Translations under genes and position numbers: made by a program | The notes under the pieces: generated by a model | The model's input: the letters and a program-made list of their open reading frames with translations, nothing else | Databases searched by the model: none | What the model was told of the DNA's origin: nothing | In this document: piece after piece, positions 7,523 to 13,682 of the stretch | Numbering within the stretch: the first letter of the stretch is position 1 | Layout: every line of letters begins with the position of its first letter | DNA from: Acidobacteriota bacterium | GTDB taxonomy: Bacteria > Acidobacteriota > Thermoanaerobaculia > Multivoradales > JAHEKO01 | Direction: 5' to 3' | DNA: 13,682 nt | Assembly (NCBI GenBank): GCA_006227875.1 | Contig: SBFI01000367.1 | Coordinates: forward strand, 1-13,682

Positions 7523-8337
7523 TGCGGCTCAGCATCGTCGTTTCGACGCACGCCGCGGAATTCCAGGCCGTGGCTCTCAAAGGTGACTTCGCGGCCGGTG
7601 TCGCCAAGGTCGCCAACTGGGGATACGACGGTGTCGAGCCGGCCATCAGAGATCCGTCGCTGGTGGATGCTGCGGAGCTCGAGGACCTGGTCTCGAGCCT
7701 CGGGCTGGTTGTACCGGCGATCGGTACCGGACAGGCCTGGGGAGAAGAGGGACTATCCTTCACCAGCGACGATCCGGCGGTACGCACCGCCGCCATTCAG
7801 CGGGTCAGGAGCCACGTACCGCTGGCGGCACGTCTGGACGCGATGGTCATTCTCGGACTGATTCGGGGAATCACTCCGGAGGGACAGAGCCACGAGCGCT
7901 CGATGGATTTTCTGGTCGAAGCCATCCGGGAGTGCGCGGCCCTGGCCGCCGAGACCGGAGTGCGGTTTGCGCTGGAACCCCTCAATCGCTACGAGACCGA
8001 CCTCGTCCACACCGTGGCCGAAGGACTGGACCTCATAGAGCGGGTCGGCGCCGAGAACTTCGGGTTGTTGCTGGACACCTTCCACATGAACATCGAGGAA
8101 CCGGAGATCGAGGCGAGCATCCGCTCGTGCGGCGATCGCATCTTTCATTTTCATGTGGCCGACTCGAATCGGTGGCATCCGGGAGCGGGACATCTGGACT
8201 TTGGTTCCATACTGGAGACGCTCTCGGCCACCGGCTACGAGGGTTTTGTCTCGGGCGAGTTCATGCCGCTACCCGATGCCGATACGGCGGCGGAGCGGGG
8301 CATCGCCCATCTGCGCCACCTGGAAGCGAAAGGATGA
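7522..8337 (+). CDS. iolO: 5-Keto-L-gluconate epimerase (xylose isomerase-like TIM barrel, IolO-like)
   Basis: Predicted to epimerise 5-keto-L-gluconate to D-tagaturonate, joining inositol breakdown to the hexuronate pathway. It has 271 residues, the same size as TM0416 (IolO). The TIM-barrel metal site is visible as E152 (FALEPLNRYETD), D185 (LLLDTFHMN), H211 (FHVADSNRWHPG) and E246 (SGEFMPLP). This is the ligand pattern of the sugar-phosphate isomerase/epimerase family that includes tagatose 3-epimerase. The GTG start at 7522 overlaps the iolN stop by one base and gives the normal MRLSIVVSTH beginning, so no other start is attractive. The 3' end overlaps uxaE by 4 bases (ATGA), consistent with tightly coupled expression of consecutive enzymes. 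Family certain; exact reaction by homology and context. Confidence 0.87.
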   Translation: MRLSIVVSTHAAEFQAVALKGDFAAGVAKVANWGYDGVEPAIRDPSLVDAAELEDLVSSLGLVVPAIGTGQAWGEEGLSFTSDDPAVRTAAIQRVRSHVPLAARLDAMVILGLIRGITPEGQSHERSMDFLVEAIRECAALAAETGVRFALEPLNRYETDLVHTVAEGLDLIERVGAENFGLLLDTFHMNIEEPEIEASIRSCGDRIFHFHVADSNRWHPGAGHLDFGSILETLSATGYEGFVSGEFMPLPDADTAAERGIAHLRHLEAKG

Positions 8338-9827
8338 GTGGACAGTCCAAGCTGAGAAAAGTGGGCGACCTGTGGGTTTTCGACGGGTCCGAGGTCGAAG
8401 AGGGCGGGACTTCCTACTTCCTGGCCCAAGGGGGTGACGGCGGCCCCAAGCTTCTCGCCATCCAGGGTGACGCTACGGGGTTTGACGACACCCAACCCGG
8501 GCCCGATGGAGTCGTCCTCTGCCCCCTGAACCCGGCCAATGCCGCCGTACTCCGTTCCCGTCTACCCTGGTTGGTCCCGGTGCCCTTGGGTCTTCGTACG
8601 TCGGCCGGCTTTGGGGACCGCCTTGGCCTGGCAACCCCGGGACACGTCCGGGCGATCCGCCAGGTTGATGAGACAGCCGCCGGTGTCGCACCCATATTTG
8701 CCCAGCAGTCCGTGCGCGAGAACACTCGCACCGGGCGTACTCCGCAGCAGGTGGTCGACGACGCCACCTGGGGTCTTTTCCAGGAAGGGTGGCGTGAGCC
8801 GTGGGGAGCGGACGCGGACCATCTCAAGACACCCACGGCGGTGGAAGCTTTTGTCGCCGCCGGCTACACCTTCTACACCATCGACCCCAGCGACTACGTG
8901 GACGACGGGGCGCACATCGCATCCGAAGCGGAGTTGGAGTCCAAGGTGAGATCTCTCTCCTGGGAGGACCTGGAGGACACCCGGGAGGACATGGAAAGAC
9001 GGTACCTGGGCGCTCCCTATGTCGTCGAGGGCCAGATGGAGACCTTCGACCGGGAGTCACTCTGGCGGGCGGCGGTCAAGTACGGGCGGGCCGTCGGCCA
9101 CACGGCGGCGATATACAGACACCTCGTGAGCCGGGTCCACAACCGAGCTTTCGAGCTCGAGGTGTCGGTGGATGAGACCGACAGCCCCACCTCTCTCGCC
9201 GAGCACTTCTACATCGCCAGCGAGCTTCGACGGCTGGGGGTTCCATTTGTCAGCCTGGCGCCCCGTTTTGTGGGTAGCTTCGAGAAAGGGGTGGACTACA
9301 TCGGCGATTTGGACACCTTTGCGACCGAGTTTGCACGCCATGCGGCCTTGGCCAGGGAGCTGGGGCCGTACAAGCTCAGCCTCCACTCGGGCTCCGACAA
9401 ATTCAGCATCTATGGGATTGCTGCCAGCCTGACGAGTACCGGCTCGAAGGATCTCCCGGGGGCCCTGATCCATCTAAAGACTGCGGGTACCAGCTATCTG
9501 GAGGCGCTGAGGACTGTCGCCCAGGTAGACGGCTCTCTCTTCCGGGAGATCCTGACCTTTTCGCGAGAGTGCTATGAGACCGATCGCGCCACCTATCACG
9601 TGTCGGCAGAGCTGTCCCGAGTGCCCCAACCGGACTCTCCGAGCGATGCCGAGTTGCCCCGCCTCCTCGAGCAGTTCGATACCCGACAGGTTCTCCATGT
9701 GACATACGGCTCGGTTCTGGATCGATTTGGAGATCGACTGCAAGTGACACTCCGCCGACATGAAGGAACCTACTGCGCCCTTCTCCAGTCGCACTTCGCC
9801 CGGCATCTGGCGCCAATAGTGGGATGA
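8334..9827 (+). CDS. uxaE: D-Tagaturonate 3/4-epimerase family protein, producing D-fructuronate (UxaE)
   Basis: Predicted to interconvert D-tagaturonate and D-fructuronate. The 497-residue protein carries the conserved blocks I recognise from Thermotoga UxaE (TM0440): GFGDRLGLATPGHVRA (92-107), PIFAQQSVRENTRTGRT (120-136), DDATWGLFQEG (142-152), GADADHLK (158-165), VSVDETDSPTS (277-287), LSLHSGSDKFSIY (348-360) and HVTYGSVL near the end. The ATG at 8334 overlaps the iolO stop by 4 bases. The frame stays open further upstream, but that part only mirrors iolO. Placed directly after iolO, it takes up the predicted IolO product. In Thermotoga the inositol and hexuronate genes sit in separate clusters, whereas here they are joined. 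Very few other families share these motifs, so the call is strong. No membrane or export signal is present. Confidence 0.9.
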   Translation: MSGQSKLRKVGDLWVFDGSEVEEGGTSYFLAQGGDGGPKLLAIQGDATGFDDTQPGPDGVVLCPLNPANAAVLRSRLPWLVPVPLGLRTSAGFGDRLGLATPGHVRAIRQVDETAAGVAPIFAQQSVRENTRTGRTPQQVVDDATWGLFQEGWREPWGADADHLKTPTAVEAFVAAGYTFYTIDPSDYVDDGAHIASEAELESKVRSLSWEDLEDTREDMERRYLGAPYVVEGQMETFDRESLWRAAVKYGRAVGHTAAIYRHLVSRVHNRAFELEVSVDETDSPTSLAEHFYIASELRRLGVPFVSLAPRFVGSFEKGVDYIGDLDTFATEFARHAALARELGPYKLSLHSGSDKFSIYGIAASLTSTGSKDLPGALIHLKTAGTSYLEALRTVAQVDGSLFREILTFSRECYETDRATYHVSAELSRVPQPDSPSDAELPRLLEQFDTRQVLHVTYGSVLDRFGDRLQVTLRRHEGTYCALLQSHFARHLAPIVG

Positions 9828-9877
9828 GAGAATACCTGGCGACACATGGATTACATGACCGGAGCAGTCGAGACCTT

Positions 9878-9889
9878 GAGGTAGAGGTA
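9878..9889 (+). promoter_or_regulatory. Doubled ribosome-binding motif before the SDR gene
   Basis: GAGGTA occurs twice in tandem. The second copy places GAGG 7 bases before the ATG at 9895. The 67-base gap 9828-9894 holds nothing else convincing. Confidence 0.45.
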
Positions 9890-9894
9890 GGGCT

Positions 9895-10728
9895 ATGGAT
9901 CTTGGAACGGTAGCAAAGTGGTACGACTTGACGGGTCGAACCATCGTCATCACCGGCGGGGCCGGGATTCTCGGCGGCGAGATGGCCTGCGCCCTGGTTG
10001 GCTGCAAGGCGGATGTCGCCATTCTGGATCGCGACCCGTCTCTCGCCGAGCGCCTGATCGACCGTGTCGAGAGCGAACCGGGCCGCTGCATCATCGTCTA
10101 CGGTGACGCACTGGAGCCGGAGACACTCGTGGCTGCGGAGGAGCAGATCCGCACTGACCTTGGACCGGTCGACATGCTGATCAACGCCGCGGGTGGTAAC
10201 AAGCCCGACGCCACGACCAGCGCCGATCTTTCTTTCTTCGATCTGCCGGAAGAGGCGCTTCGCTTCGTGGTCGATCTCAATCTGCTGGGCACCATCCTCC
10301 CCTGCCAGGTCTTTGGCCGCGCAATGGCCGAGCGGGGTGAAGGGGTCATCGTCAACATCTCTTCGATGAACGCCTTTACACCTTTGACAAGAATTCCGGC
10401 CTACTCGGCAGCCAAGGCCGCGGTCAGCAATTTCACCCAGTGGCTGGCCGTGCATATGGCTCAGGAGTACTCGCCCAACATCCGAGTCAATGCTCTCGCC
10501 CCCGGGTTCTTCCTCACCGAGCAGAATCGCTATCTGCTGACCGACGAGGAGGGCGAAGAGCCGACCGATCGCGGCCGCACCATCATCGAGCACACCCCGA
10601 TGGGGAGATTTGGTGGTGCCGAGGACCTGCTCGGAACACTGCTCTGGCTGCTCTCTCCAGCATCTTCTTTTGTTACCGGTGTCGTCGTGCCCGTAGACGG
10701 CGGCTTCTCGGCCTTCAGTGGAGTATGA
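9895..10728 (+). CDS. SDR-family D-mannonate oxidoreductase (D-fructuronate reductase)
   Basis: Predicted to reduce D-fructuronate, made by UxaE, to D-mannonate with NAD(P)H. The protein has 277 residues and is a classical short-chain dehydrogenase. The cofactor loop is TGGAGILG (20-27), and D45 at the end of beta-2 suggests NADH. NAAGG lies at 97-101, the catalytic serine is S156 or S157, and Y170/K174 form the YxxxK pair (YSAAK). APGFFLTEQNRYLL (202-215) is a substrate-loop sequence I associate with SDR-type mannonate oxidoreductases, including the uxaE-linked SDR of Thermotoga. This type is unrelated to the long-chain UxuB of E. coli. Six bases separate it from the HAD gene. SDR membership is certain and the specificity rests on the loop and neighbours. 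Confidence 0.83.
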   Translation: MDLGTVAKWYDLTGRTIVITGGAGILGGEMACALVGCKADVAILDRDPSLAERLIDRVESEPGRCIIVYGDALEPETLVAAEEQIRTDLGPVDMLINAAGGNKPDATTSADLSFFDLPEEALRFVVDLNLLGTILPCQVFGRAMAERGEGVIVNISSMNAFTPLTRIPAYSAAKAAVSNFTQWLAVHMAQEYSPNIRVNALAPGFFLTEQNRYLLTDEEGEEPTDRGRTIIEHTPMGRFGGAEDLLGTLLWLLSPASSFVTGVVVPVDGGFSAFSGV

Positions 10729-10734
10729 CCGGCG

Positions 10735-11634
10735 ATGACCACTCACCCCGAAGCAGCGCGGCCCCTGGCGGAACTCGAGCCACAACACGATTTCTTTGTC
10801 GGCATCGATTCGGACGGCTGTGCCTTCGACACCATGGAGATCAAGCACAAGGAGTGCTTTATCCCCAACATCATCAAACACTGGGGGCTCCAGCCGGTCT
10901 CCAAGTACGCTCGCGAGGCGGCGGAGTTCGTCAACCTCTACTCGCAATGGCGAGGGACAAACCGCTGGCCGGCCCTGGTGATGGCGTTCGACCTGCTACG
11001 CGAGAGGCCCGAGGTGAGGGCCCGAGGTGTCGAGCCTCCCCAGGCCGCTCGCATTCGCGAGTTCATCGCCGCCGATGATTTCGCCATGAGCAACGATGGG
11101 CTCGAGGCCTATATGGCGGCACATCCCGACCCGGAGCTCGAGATCGCCATGGCGTGGACAAAGGGGGTCAATGCCACCGTGGCGGACATCGTCCATGGCG
11201 TCCCACCCTTCCCCTGGGTGCGGGAGAGCCTCGAGCTTCTCACCGATAAAGCCGACATGATCGTCGTTTCCGCCACCCCGGTCGGGGCGCTCACTCGCGA
11301 ATGGGAAGAGCACCACATCGCCCCCTTTGTGCGCGCCATCGCCGGGCAGGAGATGGGCAAGAAGGCCGTTCACCTGGAGCTGGCGGCCCGCGGCCGGTAT
11401 CCAAGCGACCACATCCTGATGATCGGTGACGCCCCCGGCGATCTGAGGGCCGCTCGCGCCAACGAGGCGCTCTTCTACCCCATCAAGCCGGGCCACGAGG
11501 AGGAGTCGTGGCGAGAGTTCCACGACGAAGCCGTCCACAAGTTTCTCGCTCTGGAATACGCCGGCGGCTACGAAGCTGGTCTCATAGCCGATTTCGAGCG
11601 GCTGCTGCCCGAGATACCGCCCTGGGAGCAGTGA
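10735..11634 (+). CDS. HAD-superfamily hydrolase, probable sugar- or inositol-phosphate phosphatase
   Basis: A cytoplasmic phosphatase-type HAD protein of 299 residues. Motif I is GIDSDGCAFDT, with nucleophile D25 and general acid D27. Motif II is VVSATP (S179), motif III is a lysine in GKK (209-210), and motif IV is MIGDAPGD with D232 and D236. The D-x-D pair indicates phosphate-ester hydrolysis rather than dehalogenation. About 150 residues lie between motifs I and II, rich in acidic and aromatic positions (for example KHWGLQPVSKYAREAAEF), giving a large C1-type cap. I do not recognise the subfamily. The operon contains an organophosphate antiporter, so the obvious job is removing phosphate from an imported inositol phosphate, but that is inferred. 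A phosphatase acting on a sugar-acid phosphate is the alternative. The ATG at 10735 has only a weak upstream GGAG. Confidence 0.75.
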   Translation: MTTHPEAARPLAELEPQHDFFVGIDSDGCAFDTMEIKHKECFIPNIIKHWGLQPVSKYAREAAEFVNLYSQWRGTNRWPALVMAFDLLRERPEVRARGVEPPQAARIREFIAADDFAMSNDGLEAYMAAHPDPELEIAMAWTKGVNATVADIVHGVPPFPWVRESLELLTDKADMIVVSATPVGALTREWEEHHIAPFVRAIAGQEMGKKAVHLELAARGRYPSDHILMIGDAPGDLRAARANEALFYPIKPGHEEESWREFHDEAVHKFLALEYAGGYEAGLIADFERLLPEIPPWEQ

Positions 11635-11665
11635 CAGCTCGAGACTCGAGGACAGTGGCAGCGAC

Positions 11666-12934
11666 ATGCTGGTAAGCGCCAACAACACCGCGGATCGATT
11701 GACCGAGGCCGAAGTCCGTACCACGGTCGAGAAGAGTCTGGCGCAGGCCGATCTGGAGGGAAAACGGGTACTGGTCGTCATCCCCGATGGTACCCGTACC
11801 GTCCCGGTGCCTCTGTTTTTCCGCCTCTTCCAGGAGCTTCTCGAAAAGCCGGTGGCCAAGCTCGACTACCTGGTGGCGCTGGGGACCCACCCACCGATGG
11901 ACGACGCGGCTCTCGGTCGGCTGGTCGGCGTGCCGGTGACCGACGGGCGAGCCGGCACATCTCAGATCTTCAACCACCGTTGGGATCTACCTGAAACCTT
12001 CGCCACTTTTGGCGTTCTGCCAGCGACCGAGGTAGAGGAGCTGAGCGGCGGCCGGCTCTCCCTAGAGGTCGAGATACGGCTCAACCGGCTGCTGGGTGCC
12101 CCGGAGGAGAAGTCCGAGTACGACCACCTTCTGGTGTGCGGCCCCGTCTTTCCCCACGAGGTGGCGGGCTTCTCGGGTGGCAACAAGTACTTCGTCCCGG
12201 GTGTTGCCGGCCCGGAGATCATCAATCTGACCCATTGGCTCGGCGCGCTGCTGACCAGCAAAGACATCATCGGGGTGGTCGACACCCCGGTTCGTCGGAT
12301 GATCAACCAGTCAGCCTCCTTCATTTCCACACCTGCGACCTGCATTGCGCTGGTGATGCACGGAGAGGCCTTGCACGGTGTCTTCTGCGGGACAGTGGAT
12401 GAGGCCTGGCGCGCCGCTACCAAGCTCTCCGCCGAGCTGGACATCGTCTACGTGGAGACGCCCTTCCGGCGTGTGCTCTCGGTCATGCCCGAGATGTACG
12501 ACGACCTGTGGACGGCCGCCAAAGGAATGTACAAGCTGGAGCCGGCGATCGCCGACGGTGGCGAGGTGGTCATCTATGCCCCCCACGTGAGCGAAGTTTC
12601 CCCTGTTCACGGAGAGCTCATCGAAGAGGTCGGCTATCACGTGCGCGACTACTTTCTCGAGCAATGGGATCGATTCCGTGACTACCCCTGGGGGGTGCTG
12701 GCCCACTCCACCCATCTGCGTGGGGCCGGTACCTACGAAGGTGGTATCGAGCGGCCACGCATTCAGGTGACGCTGGCCACCGGCATACCCCGCGAGAAAT
12801 GCACGGCCATCGGCCTGGGCTATATGGACCCGGCGACCGTAGACCCCGGCGACTGGGCCGGTCGCGAAGATGAAGGGGTCCTATTGGTCGAGCGAGCCGG
12901 GGAGATGCTTTACCGCACCAAGCACGATCGATGA
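11666..12934 (+). CDS. LarA-family nickel-pincer-nucleotide racemase/epimerase, possible D-mannonate/D-gluconate 2-epimerase
   Basis: A homolog of lactate racemase LarA with 422 residues, normal for the family, acting in the cytoplasm at C2 of an alpha-hydroxy acid. Residues matching Lactobacillus plantarum LarA are visible: D41/R44 in IPDGTRTVP (LarA D72/R75), H75 in ALGTHPPM (H108), H164 and K174 in PHEVAGFSGGNK (H174 and cofactor-linking K184), and H190 (H200). The +10 and +26 spacings from H164 are identical. At the substrate pocket K286 matches K298, but T283 stands where LarA has Q295, so lactate is unlikely to be the substrate. Some LarA homologs are known D-gluconate 2-epimerases, which fits a gene between a mannonate-forming SDR and gnd. 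The cofactor makers LarB, LarC and LarE are not in the window. The start is weak (GAGGA about 13 bases upstream). Confidence 0.85.
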   Translation: MLVSANNTADRLTEAEVRTTVEKSLAQADLEGKRVLVVIPDGTRTVPVPLFFRLFQELLEKPVAKLDYLVALGTHPPMDDAALGRLVGVPVTDGRAGTSQIFNHRWDLPETFATFGVLPATEVEELSGGRLSLEVEIRLNRLLGAPEEKSEYDHLLVCGPVFPHEVAGFSGGNKYFVPGVAGPEIINLTHWLGALLTSKDIIGVVDTPVRRMINQSASFISTPATCIALVMHGEALHGVFCGTVDEAWRAATKLSAELDIVYVETPFRRVLSVMPEMYDDLWTAAKGMYKLEPAIADGGEVVIYAPHVSEVSPVHGELIEEVGYHVRDYFLEQWDRFRDYPWGVLAHSTHLRGAGTYEGGIERPRIQVTLATGIPREKCTAIGLGYMDPATVDPGDWAGREDEGVLLVERAGEMLYRTKHDR

Positions 12935-12964
12935 TCAAGCATTCGACTACAACTTCAACACCCT

Positions 12965-12970
12965 GGGAGG
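12965..12970 (+). promoter_or_regulatory. Shine-Dalgarno site supporting a TTG start of gnd
   Basis: GGGAGG ends 7 bases before the TTG at 12978. No in-frame ATG precedes the Rossmann loop of gnd within the gap, so this site decides the start. Confidence 0.55.
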
Positions 12971-13419
12971 GCTGATCTTGGAACAGGCAGATCTCGGACT
13001 CGTCGGTCTGGCCGTCATGGGCCAGAACCTCGTCTTGAACATGGACGATCACGGTTTCAAGGTGGCGGTCTTCAACCGCACCCTGTCGACGGTCGATGAC
13101 TTTGTCGAAGGCAGCGCCAAGGAGACTCGGATCGTCGGTACCCACTCGCTGGAAGAGCTGGTCGCCGCCCTCAAACGACCCCGGCGCGTCATGCTGTTGG
13201 TCAAGGCCGGTCAGCCGGTCGACGATTTCATCGAGACACTCATCCCACTGCTGGAAGAGGGCGACATCATCATCGACGGCGGCAACTCCAACTACCGCGA
13301 CACCATGCGGCGCACACCGGCCGTCGAGTCGAAGGGCCTGCTCTACATCGGCACCGGGGTGTCGGGGGGTGAGGAGGGGGCTCGGCGGGGTCCTTCGATC
13401 ATGCCGGGTGGATCGCCGG

Positions 13420-13438
13420 CCGCCTGGCCCCACGTCAA
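13420..13438 (+). repeat. 19-bp tandem duplication, copy 1
   Basis: First copy of a perfect 19-bp unit beginning CCGCCTGG and ending ACGTCAA. In the gnd frame it encodes the end of ...PAAWPHV. The flanking base differs on each side, so the repeat is exactly 19 bases. Confidence 0.95.
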
Positions 13439-13457
13439 CCGCCTGGCCCCACGTCAA
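13439..13457 (+). repeat. 19-bp tandem duplication, copy 2
   Basis: Second, identical copy directly abutting the first. Because 19 is not a multiple of three, it moves gnd out of frame and leads to a stop at 13509. Confidence 0.95.
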
Positions 13458-13682
13458 GGAGATCTTCCAAGCCGTCGCCGCCAAGGTGGACGACGGGTCG
13501 CCCTGTTGTGACTGGGTGGGTGAGAACGGTGCCGGGCACTTTGTCAAGATGATCCACAACGGCATCGAGTACGGCGACATGCAGCTTATCTGCGAGTCCT
13601 ACCAGCTGATGAAAGAGGGACTGGGGCTCGACCACGACCGGATGCACGAGATCTTCGCCGAGTGGAACGAAGGGAAGCTCGA

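Larger units (their letters stand above)
12978..13682 (+). pseudogene. gnd: 6-Phosphogluconate dehydrogenase, decarboxylating; frame broken by a 19-bp duplication and cut by the window end
   Basis: The family converts 6-phosphogluconate to ribulose 5-phosphate and CO2 with NADP+. The TTG at 12978 starts a protein reading LGLVGLAVMGQNLVLNM, VFNRT (NADP-type), IIDGGNSNYRDT, GTGVSGGEEGARRGPSIMPG and then AAWPHV. There the frame shifts and stops at 13509-13511. From 13456 the +1 frame resumes the expected 6PGDH sequence: KEIFQAVAAKV, CCDWVGENGAGHFVKMIHNG (catalytic Lys and substrate loop) and EYGDMQLICESYQLMKEGLG, open to the window end. The break is an exact 19-bp tandem duplication, and deleting one copy restores a normal family sequence. 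No other damage is visible, so this is either a very recent mutation or an assembly error. Only about the N-terminal half of a full-length protein (about 470 residues) is in the window. Confidence 0.88.

Noticed and set aside
7932..8333. Upstream extension of the UxaE frame into iolO
   Set aside because: The extra residues are arginine- and glycine-rich out-of-frame translation of iolO. The ATG at 8334 with a 4-base overlap gives the normal UxaE length.
9846..9884. Twelve-codon ORF in the gap between uxaE and the SDR gene
   Set aside because: No ribosome site, no recognisable composition such as repeated regulatory codons, and no terminator/antiterminator hairpins nearby; most likely chance.
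12870..12977. Upstream extension of the gnd frame into the LarA-homolog gene (ATG at 12870)
   Set aside because: It would add 36 non-homologous residues before the Rossmann loop and start inside the LarA-homolog gene. The TTG at 12978 has a well-placed Shine-Dalgarno site and gives the normal 6PGDH N-terminus.
1..13682. tRNA/rRNA genes, CRISPR arrays, insertion sequences, attachment sites, riboswitches, transcription regulators
   Set aside because: Looked for and not seen; almost all of the window is accounted for by metabolic genes, and the gaps are too short and unstructured.

Overview
The window is a dense block of bacterial coding DNA, high in G+C, with twelve genes all on the + strand and no gap longer than about 80 bases. 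Several junctions overlap by 1-4 bases and no intrinsic terminator is visible, so it looks like one long catabolic operon. Both ends are cut: the first gene lacks its N-terminus and the last its C-terminus. The phylum cannot be fixed from the sequence. The lineage is an unnamed high-GC bacterium that uses GTG and TTG starts as well as ATG.

Layout: (1) two tandem IolG-type inositol dehydrogenases (1-786, 786-1790). (2) An organophosphate:phosphate antiporter-type MFS transporter (1787-3136) and a PfkB-family kinase (3152-4060). (3) A zinc-dependent scyllo-inosose dehydrogenase, IolM (4140-5297), a third Gfo/Idh/MocA dehydrogenase (5327-6331), the creatininase-fold ring hydrolase IolN (6398-7522) and the epimerase IolO (7522-8337). 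(4) A tagaturonate epimerase UxaE (8334-9827) and an SDR resembling D-mannonate oxidoreductase (9895-10728). (5) A HAD-superfamily phosphatase (10735-11634), a LarA-family nickel-pincer racemase/epimerase homolog (11666-12934) and a 6-phosphogluconate dehydrogenase (12978 to the window end) whose frame is broken by an exact 19-bp tandem duplication.

The core matches the non-canonical inositol route described in Thermotoga maritima (IolG, IolM, IolN, IolO) and not the Bacillus IolG/E/D/B/C/J/A route, none of whose later enzymes is here. The predicted flow is myo-inositol -> scyllo-inosose -> 3-dehydro-scyllo-inosose -> 5-keto-L-gluconate -> D-tagaturonate -> D-fructuronate (UxaE) -> D-mannonate (SDR). 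The transporter keeps the two arginines used by GlpT/UhpT to bind phosphate. With the HAD phosphatase this suggests that a phosphorylated inositol is imported in exchange for Pi and dephosphorylated inside.

The most novel suggestion is the exit. D-mannonate and D-gluconate are C2 epimers, LarA-family enzymes act on C2 of alpha-hydroxy acids, and a gnd gene follows. The operon may therefore convert D-mannonate to D-gluconate, then to 6-phosphogluconate with a kinase (perhaps the PfkB protein), and then to ribulose 5-phosphate. That would feed inositol into the pentose phosphate pathway and bypass mannonate dehydratase and KDG. This is inference from gene content and motifs.
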